Assembly (NCBI GenBank): GCA_029990175.1
Contig: JARKIP010000021.1
Span: forward strand, 19,783,501 to 19,847,500
DNA from: Petunia secreta
Lineage: Eukaryota; Streptophyta; Magnoliopsida; Solanales; Solanaceae
DNA length: 64,000 nt
Reading direction: 5' to 3'
Below the pieces are notes generated by a model that saw only the letters and a list, made by a program, of their open reading frames with translations, was not told the DNA's origin and made no database searches. Shown in pieces: positions 57,690-64,000 of this stretch (positions are counted from its first letter, which is position 1; each line of letters starts with the position of its first letter). The position numbers were made by a program, and so were the translations under genes.

Positions 57690-58038
57690 GACAAAAATAT
57701 TTTTTTTTTCTTCGCCCTTTGCATTCAAAGAACGGATTAAAAAAATGATTCAACCTCAGACCCATTTAAATGTAGCGGATAACAGCGGGGCTCGAGAATT
57801 GATGTGTATTCGAATCATAGGAGCTAGCAATCGTCGATATGCTCATATTGGTGACGTTATTGTTGATGTGATCAAAGAAGCAGTACCCAATATGCCCCTA
57901 CAAAGATCAGAAATAGTCAAAGCTGTAATTGTGCGTACCTGTAAAGAACTCAAACATGACAACGGGATGATAATACGATATGATGACAATGCTGCAGTTG
58001 TTATTGATCAAGAAGGAAATCCAAAAGGAACTCGAATT
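57690..58038 (+). pseudogene. rpl14: Nuclear copy of plastid rpl14, 3' truncated (NUPT)
   Basis: The frame from ATG 57745 encodes most of plastid ribosomal protein L14 (MIQPQTHLNVADNSGARE, RRYAHIGDVIV, IVRTCKELK, NGMIIRYDDNAAVVIDQEGN), a protein of the plastid large ribosomal subunit. The 5' flank just before the ATG (TTCGCCCTTTGCATTCAAAG) also looks plastid. Plastid-like sequence ends after GGAACTCGAATTT at about 58037, and the frame then stops at 58047, about 20 residues short of the family length. Surroundings are nuclear repeats, no neighbouring plastid gene (rps8, rpl16) is present and there is no transit peptide. It is therefore a transferred fragment, not a working gene. Confidence 0.88.
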
Positions 58039-58047
58039 TATGCATAA

Positions 58048-58422
58048 ACTTGTCGAATAAGTTAAATAGATAAATTTAGAAGGGGCCACAAGCAATAAAA
58101 GTAAATACGAAGAATATAGAGAAATAAACAGGAAAGTAATAATTGTATTCCTTGTGAATAGGGGGATTCATGTGAATATCTTATGTCAAATATAATGGAG
58201 GAGATGGGTATATATAGCTCTAGGTTTACAATCCTAATTATGGTAAAATACTATGTTTATAGGCCTTAGATATGTTTACATGAGGCGGTCATACTGCTTC
58301 ATTTAACCTAACTAGGAGACTAATACTTTTAAGGCGGCTATGTATTTATACTTCGGCTATAAGCCCGTGCGTGATGAGTGGCTATGGCTATGGAGCAGAC
58401 GTTTATCCTCAGTGCTCGTTGA

Positions 58423-58425
<3 letters not shown>
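58048..58425. other. No gene seen
   Basis: About 380 bases between the plastid fragment and the LINE leader. The composition is LTR-like (TTATAGGCCTTAG, CATGAGGCGGTCATACTGC) but no ends were found. Confidence 0.4.

Positions 58426-58493
<68 letters not shown>
58426..58493 (+). repeat. (TC)n microsatellite
   Basis: About 34 uninterrupted CT units, followed by further CT-rich DNA to about 58640. It probably belongs to the leader of the LINE that follows. Confidence 0.92.
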
Positions 58494-58497
<4 letters not shown>

Positions 58498-59235
58498 CTT
58501 TCTCAACGTTTACTAATTTTCTAACGATCACCAACACTTTTTCCGACTCCGATCACCATCACGGGTCGTCGGCACTGGTACGGCTACTTTTCTCTCTCCT
58601 CTCCCCTCTCCCCATTATCCCCTCTCTCTCTCTGCTCCCTGTATCTTTCCATCCAACCCCCACCCATCTCCCCACCACTGCTTCCGACAAAACTACACTA
58701 TTTTCCTGGCATATACCAGTGGTGTGAACCAGTAGTAGTGCACTACAGTCACACCCAGCGAGAAACAACAGCAAGGCCATAGCAGTCTCCGTTTGCTATA
58801 GCGAACAAAATCCATTTCAGGCCAATACCAGGGCACACCGGCACCGGTTTTGGTCAAGTTTCCGGCCAACAACAGTATGCGGCTAACAACAGTATCGCAA
58901 CAGCAGTCTCATGTCGGGATCAGATCGGAGTGGGATACCCACATCCCGCCTTGGGTTTGCTTTCTTGAATCTATACACTTTTCTTGCCTTTTATTTTCGT
59001 TACTTTCTTTGTATTCCAGCCTTGTTTTACTAGCTTTGATTGTTCTCCATTTTAGCTTTCTTGAATTTGTGCAATTTCTTGTAAATTTGTTTTCTAGAGG
59101 GTAGCATTCCATATATTATTGCCTAGATCCTTATAGGGTTTGCTTGTCATTAGTTTGTGTATTATTATATTTTCATTACTATTCTTGCTCCTTTGAGTCC
59201 TTTATTGATTTAGTCTTGTTAGTAGTAGTGCGGCG

Positions 59236-62160
59236 GTGGTGTATGATGGTAGATTGAGTTCGTGTTCTCGGTTGGGGTTAAGGGCGTGGGGTAGGGGTAG
59301 TAGGGAATTCTCTAGGTTAAGAATTGGGTCATGGATCATCGGGTCTTTGATGGGGAAATATATAGGGTTGATAAAGATTCTTAAGAAGAGGAAGATCAGT
59401 ATTGCATGTGTCCAGGAGACCAAATGGGTGGGCACTAAGGCGCATGATGTAGACGGGTATAAATTGTGGTACTTCGGAATCTCGAGGAACATGAATGGAG
59501 TAGGTATTTAGGTCGATATGGATATGCGTGAGCAAGTGATAGAGGTCAAGAGGGTGAATGATAGGCTTATGGCTATCAAGCTCGTCATAGGATGGCTCAC
59601 CTTCAACATTGTAAGTGCTTATGCACCTCAATCAGGCTTGGATGAAGAAGTCAAGAGGCGCTTTTAAGAGGATTTGGATGAGGTTGCGCAGAGCATCCCT
59701 GTTAATGAGAAGCTATTTATTGGAGAAGACTTCAATGGTCACATCGGGGCATCTACGGGGGCCAACGATGGAGTGAATGGTGGTTTTGGCTTTAGGGATA
59801 GAAATGAAGGAGGAATTGTTCTTCTAGATTTTTTAAAGCTTTGGATTTGGGAATAACTATCTCAAGTTTTCAGAAAAAACAAGAGCACTTGGTCACCTTC
59901 TGTAGTTCGGGGGCAAAGACCCAGATTGATTTCCTCATCCTAAGGAGAGGGGCGTGTGTAGGGATTGCAAGGTTGTCCCGAGCGAAAAGCTTGTTACCCA
60001 ACATAGGCTCTTAGTTTTGGAGCTAGATATTGTAAGGACGAGGAAGAAAAGGGTTGTGTCATAGCGTCCTCGAATTAAATGGGGAGCCCTAATCATGGAG
60101 AAGATCAAGGAGATGGGGAAGAAGATGGATGATATAGGTACCTAGGAATGTTGCGGGGACACGAGCAGTATATGGGCTAGGACAGCGGATTGCATTAGGG
60201 GCGCCCCTAGAGAAGTGTTAGAGGTTTCTAAGGGAAATCCCTATAGGCATAAAGGGTACTGGTGGTAGAATGAAATTGTCCAAGAGAAAGTAGAAGCCAA
60301 AAAAGCTGCATACTTGAATTTGATTGAGAGCAGTAATGAGGAAGAAAAGATGAAGAATAGCAAAGGATATAAGACTGCAAAGAAAGAAGCAAAGTTAGCA
60401 GTTTCGACGGCTAAAACAGCTGTTTTTGAGCGGCTGTATAAAGAATTAGCTGAAAAGAGAGGAGACCATAAGTTGTCTAGGCTCGCAAAGGCAAGGGAGA
60501 TGCGATCGCAAGATCTAAACCAAGTGACGTGCATTAAGGATGATGATGGGCGGTATTGGTAAAAGAGGCTCATATTAGATATAGATGGAAGACGTACTTC
60601 CATCAACTCTTGAACTCTGATGGTGATAGGCATATTGTGTTGGGTGAGTTGGCGCACTCAGAGGGTCGCCAAGATTTCGGGTATTGCAGGCGTATAAGAG
60701 TTGAGGAGGTAAAAGGGGCAATTCGAAGATACGAGGGGGCAGAGCAACTGGGTCAGACGAAATTCCAGTAGAGTTTTGGAATAATGCAGGCAAAGCAGGT
60801 TTGGAGTGGCTGACCAAGCTGTTTAATGTCATCCTTAGGTCGGAATAAATGCCTGAGGAATGGAGATGGAGTTGCATGGTTTCATTATACAAGAACAAAA
60901 GGGATGTTCAAAACTTCAATAATTATAGGGGCATCAAATTTCTCAGCCACACTAGGAAAGTCTGGGAGAGGGTGGTGGAGATGAGGATAAGAAGGGTTGT
61001 GCATATTTTCGAGAACCAGTTTGGATTCATGCCTGGGAGATCGGCTACAGAAACCATTCATCTGTTGAAGAGCCTAGTCGAGTAGTATAGGGACAAGAAA
61101 AGAGACCTTGTATGGTGTTCATTGACCTAGAAAAAACGTATGACAAGGTCCCTAGAGAGTTTAAATAGGGATGCATGGAATCTATAGGGGTTCTGGTGGC
61201 ATACATCAGGGTGATTAAGGATATGTAGGAAAGAGCTAAGACTCGAGTAAGGACAATGAGAGGATACTCAGACCACTTCCCGATCGAGATGGAGCTTCAT
61301 TAGGGGTCAGCAATTAGCCCATTTTTATTTGCGCTGGTGATAAATATATTGACTCAGAGTATCCAAGGAGAGGTGTCGTGGTGTATGTTATTTGTAGATA
61401 ATATAATGTTGGTGGATGAGACACGCAGAGGTGTCAATGAGAAGCTGGAGGTGTGGAGGCAGACTCTAGAGTCTAAAGGTTTTATACTAAGTAGGACAAA
61501 AACAGAATATATGGAATGCAAGTTTAGTGATGCTCTTGATGAGTCGGATGTGGACGTGGGTCTTGATTCTCAAGTCATTCATAAGAAAGGAAGCTTCAAA
61601 TATCTTGGCTTAATCGTCCAAGGTAATGGTGAGATTGATGATGATGTCACACACCGTATAAGAGTAGGTTGGATGAAGTGGAGGCTCGCTTTCGATGTAC
61701 TATATGATAAGAGAATGCCACTTAGGCTTAAAGGCAAATTCTATGGAGTGGTTGTTAGACTAACTATGTTATATGGTGCTGAGTGTTGGCCAGTCAAGAA
61801 CTCTCACATCCAGAAGATGAACATAGCGGAAATGAGAATTCTTAGATGGATGTGTGGGCACACTAAGATAGATAAGATTAAGAATGAAGTCATTCGTGAC
61901 AAGGTTGGCGTAGTCCCAGTGGCTGAGAAAATGTGAGAAGTGAGGGTGCGGTGGTTCGATCACGTGAGAAGAATGAGTGTAGATGCTCTGGTTAGAAGGT
62001 GTGAGAGATTAGCAGTGCTGGGTTTACGGAGAGGCAGGACCGAAGAAGAATTAAGCCGAGGTGATTAAACAGGACATGGCCCGGATCCAGATCATCGAGG
62101 ACATGTCCCTAGATAGGAGAGCGTGGAGGTCGAGGATTAGGGTAGAAGGTTATGTTGTAG
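59236..62160 (+). pseudogene. RTE LINE endonuclease-reverse transcriptase, broken
   Basis: The endonuclease part shows CVQETKWVGTKAHDVDGYKL (about 59410-59465), VSAYAPQSG (about 59610-59636) and GEDFNGHIGA (59722-59752), the metal-binding motifs of APE-type LINE nucleases. RT shows FGFMPGRSATETIHLLKSL (about 61020-61076), VFIDLEKTYDKVPRE (about 61115-61160) and MLFVDNIMLVDET (about 61386-61424). The catalytic FADD box is FVDN here, so the second aspartate is lost. Stops occur at 59509, near 59665, 59854 and many later points, and frame changes near 60560 and 61085. The C-terminal part (MRILRWMCGHTKIDKIKNEV) matches the minus-strand LINE. Confidence 0.9.
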
Positions 62161-62466
62161 TCGAGTATGTTTTCCCTTTTTTAAATGGAGTATTATGCTT
62201 ACATAGATGATTTTCATGTTAATCTTCGCCTTTATATCTACTGTTATTATCTGTTTGTTTTGGATATGCTTTAGTTTTAACATTCTCTTTAGCATGATAT
62301 TACTGGATTTCTAAAGGTGTTTTCTAATATATTTATTTTCCTAGTCGAGGGTCTATCGAAAAAAGCCTCTCTACCTTGGTGAGGATAAGGTCTACGTACA
62401 TCTCATCCTCCCTATACCCCAGTTGTGCGATACAATAGGTATGTTGTTATTGTTGTTGTTGTTGTT

Positions 62467-63524
62467 CGATGACTTGTAAAGTAAGTGATGCCTCTGCCAG
62501 CTAGACTTGTATCCCTGTAGTAGTAGATGGTGTTTTTACCCATACAGTCAATCCCCCCACTTGCTAAATGCTACCATAAGTAGTCAGAAATTGAAAGAGA
62601 TATACAAAAGCATCACATTGATTGTTTGAATGTCGTAACTATCTTAACCGGAATGTACGTTTCGTTCCTTCTAGACTCCCACGTGTCTTTTCTTGATTGG
62701 TGTTGTTCACCTTCTGTGCCTTTTCAATGTTTGTAATATATTCCACCATTTACCGCGCCGAATCGTTTCATATCTTTCATCGTAATTACTCCTTGACCGT
62801 TTCGTGTTTCTTCTTATCTTCTTATGCCTATATAAATGACTTCTTGGTAACCCATTCTCTTCAGAAGTTCCTTTTTCTTCTGAATGTCCCAAAAATAAAC
62901 TCTTTATTAAGTAACTTTCTCCTTCACGAATGGTTTTCTTCGATCCAGGCTCTTCCCTTTTCATCTCCGGAATTTGGGGGTTCGTGAGGGAACCGAAATC
63001 CTGGAGACAATTAACTTTCTTTTTCCTTTCCCTTCTATTTGGATTGGGAGGAAAGAAATCCCTTGTTTCTTAAAATCTTATCAAATTTCTGACGATATTC
63101 TTTGAGATGTCTTCATCATGGAATGTACACTAATTACAATTCACTCATTTTCTAATATGGCAATTGTTTCTACATTTCTTTTGACACAAGAAGTTCGGCA
63201 GTTCAAAAGTTTCTGCCCAGTAATGCCTATGTATCTGCATCCTCTCTACTTTCTTTGTGACGTGTTGATGCAATAAGGTTTACCGTCTCCTCCTTCTCCC
63301 TCTCCGCGGTTGATCTGCACTTCCTTTTTAGAGCCACTTTTGTACGGGGGTGGGGAGTGGGGGGAGGGGTTGTACCTCTATCCTTGTCTACAGCTTGGAG
63401 GTCACCTCCATTGTTGTTCTCCAAGGATAGATAGCTAGTGCAAAGCTCATTCGGCGATGGACAGTATTCCATGTTGGATTCGATTTCTTCCGCATACAGA
63501 GCATTCAGCAGCAGCCATAAGAAA
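62467..63524 (-). other. Unassigned DNA with two unrecognised minus-strand open frames
   Basis: Open stretches on the minus strand at 63604-63227 (with NALYAEEIESNMEYCPSPNE) and 62964-62707 (with YERYETIRRGKWWN-like charged sequence) do not match any element I know. The first overlaps the LTR that starts at 63525, so only 63524-63227 could be original. They might be relics of a gene, or chance frames. No start, splice sites or homology support a gene. Confidence 0.25.
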
Positions 63525-64000
63525 TGTGACACGACCCGGAATCCGGTTAGGCCGTGCGGGAACCCGACATCCTCCCCTAGATCCGTCGGGTGAAACCTTA
63601 TCAATTAAATTTGGAAAAATAAATATAATTCAATTTATAAATAATAACAAGACTTAGAAAAAACACAAGCATAATGATACCTCTACTCTATAAAAAAAAG
63701 AAATTACAGCTAACTACCCACATACTAGGTTTAGGGCTATCCAGACTAGACATCTAAGAGTACAAAAGAAGACAGATACCTCCTGAAGGGAGCAAAATGA
63801 TACGGAAATAATAAACCATAAACTGGTGGCCATCCGGAATAAAAGCTGGCTCACCCTGACAGCTGAAGTCGTCTTCGCTCCTTCACAACGTGGCGAACTC
63901 AATCCTGGAGCGAACCTGCCGAAACGAAATAGATAGACAAGAAACAAACAACAAACAAGGGTGAGTTGAAAGGACTCAATAAGTGGGGCATACTAGCCAC
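63525..64000. mobile_element. LTR retrotransposon end, cut by the window edge
   Basis: TGTGACACGACCCGGAATCC at 63525 has the TG start and the wording common at chromovirus-type Gypsy LTRs in Solanaceae. Composition changes sharply at this point. The other end, the orientation and any coding part are beyond the window, so the family is tentative. Confidence 0.5.

Larger units (their letters stand above)
58426..62466 (+). mobile_element. RTE-type LINE, near full length, inactive
   Basis: The order is a CT-rich leader, endonuclease (from 59236), RT (60849-61936), C-terminal part, 3' UTR (62160-62450) and a (TTG)n tail ending at about 62466. The 3' UTR is the same as in the minus-strand LINE at 2079-5132. 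The exact 5' end is not certain, since I could not find a target-site duplication of the sequence after the tail (CGATGACTTGTAAAG). The leader assignment is an inference from composition. Confidence 0.82.

Noticed and set aside
57688..57744. N-terminal extension of the rpl14 frame
   Set aside because: The upstream frame starts at TTG, not ATG, and codes for a poly-Phe run from a T-tract. It is the plastid 5' flank read in frame, not a transit peptide.

Overview
This window looks like a repeat-rich nuclear segment of a flowering-plant genome, most likely Solanaceae. The main clues are RTE-type LINEs with a (TTG)n tail and the 3' end shared with tobacco-type SINEs, Ogre/Athila/SIRE LTR retrotransposons, a P-class PPR gene remnant and a nuclear copy of plastid rpl14. 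The species cannot be fixed from the sequence. I found no intact ordinary cellular gene. Almost everything recognisable is a transposable element, an element nested in another element, or a decayed gene.

Layout. 1-1920: AT-rich intergenic DNA. 1921-8051: duplicon A, an old duplicate of 47444-52770 (duplicon B). Copy A carries a minus-strand RTE LINE (2079-5132, itself split by a hAT-like element) and a solo LTR (6769-7314). 8052-9183: 3' end of a minus-strand SIRE-like Copia. 9184 to about 43985: an Athila-type Gypsy element without a recognisable 3' LTR. Its 5' LTR is split by an Ogre/Tat-type element (10504-25227) and its pol is split by a complete SIRE-like Copia (30108-39867). About 43985-47443: fragment of another SIRE-like Copia on the minus strand. 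47444-52770: duplicon B, split by a gag-only LTR element of TR-GAG type (48639-51617). 53789-55914: broken P-class PPR gene, minus strand. About 57690-58038: plastid rpl14 fragment. About 58426-62466: near-full-length but dead RTE LINE, plus strand. 63525-64000: start of another LTR.

The nesting can be read base by base because target-site duplications (TSDs) survive: GTTAT for Ogre in Athila, GAAAT for Copia in Athila, GTGAC/GCGAC for the TR-GAG, GTAAC for the solo LTR and a 13-base TSD for the LINE. For three of these insertions the other duplicon gives the matching empty site.

Two elements keep an open gag frame but have no pol: the Ogre derivative (gag 15533-17626) and the TR-GAG (gag 49554-50684). 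Such elements would need enzymes from another element to move. The Ogre derivative also carries two sets of tandem repeats downstream of gag. Their units fold into short hairpins whose arms change together (18400-18536 and 18884-20790). The complete Copia carries more than 20 copies of a short palindrome near AGGAACWGKTCCT in its LTRs and in all three reading frames of its genes. The hairpin array and the dispersed palindrome are the two observations most likely to be new.
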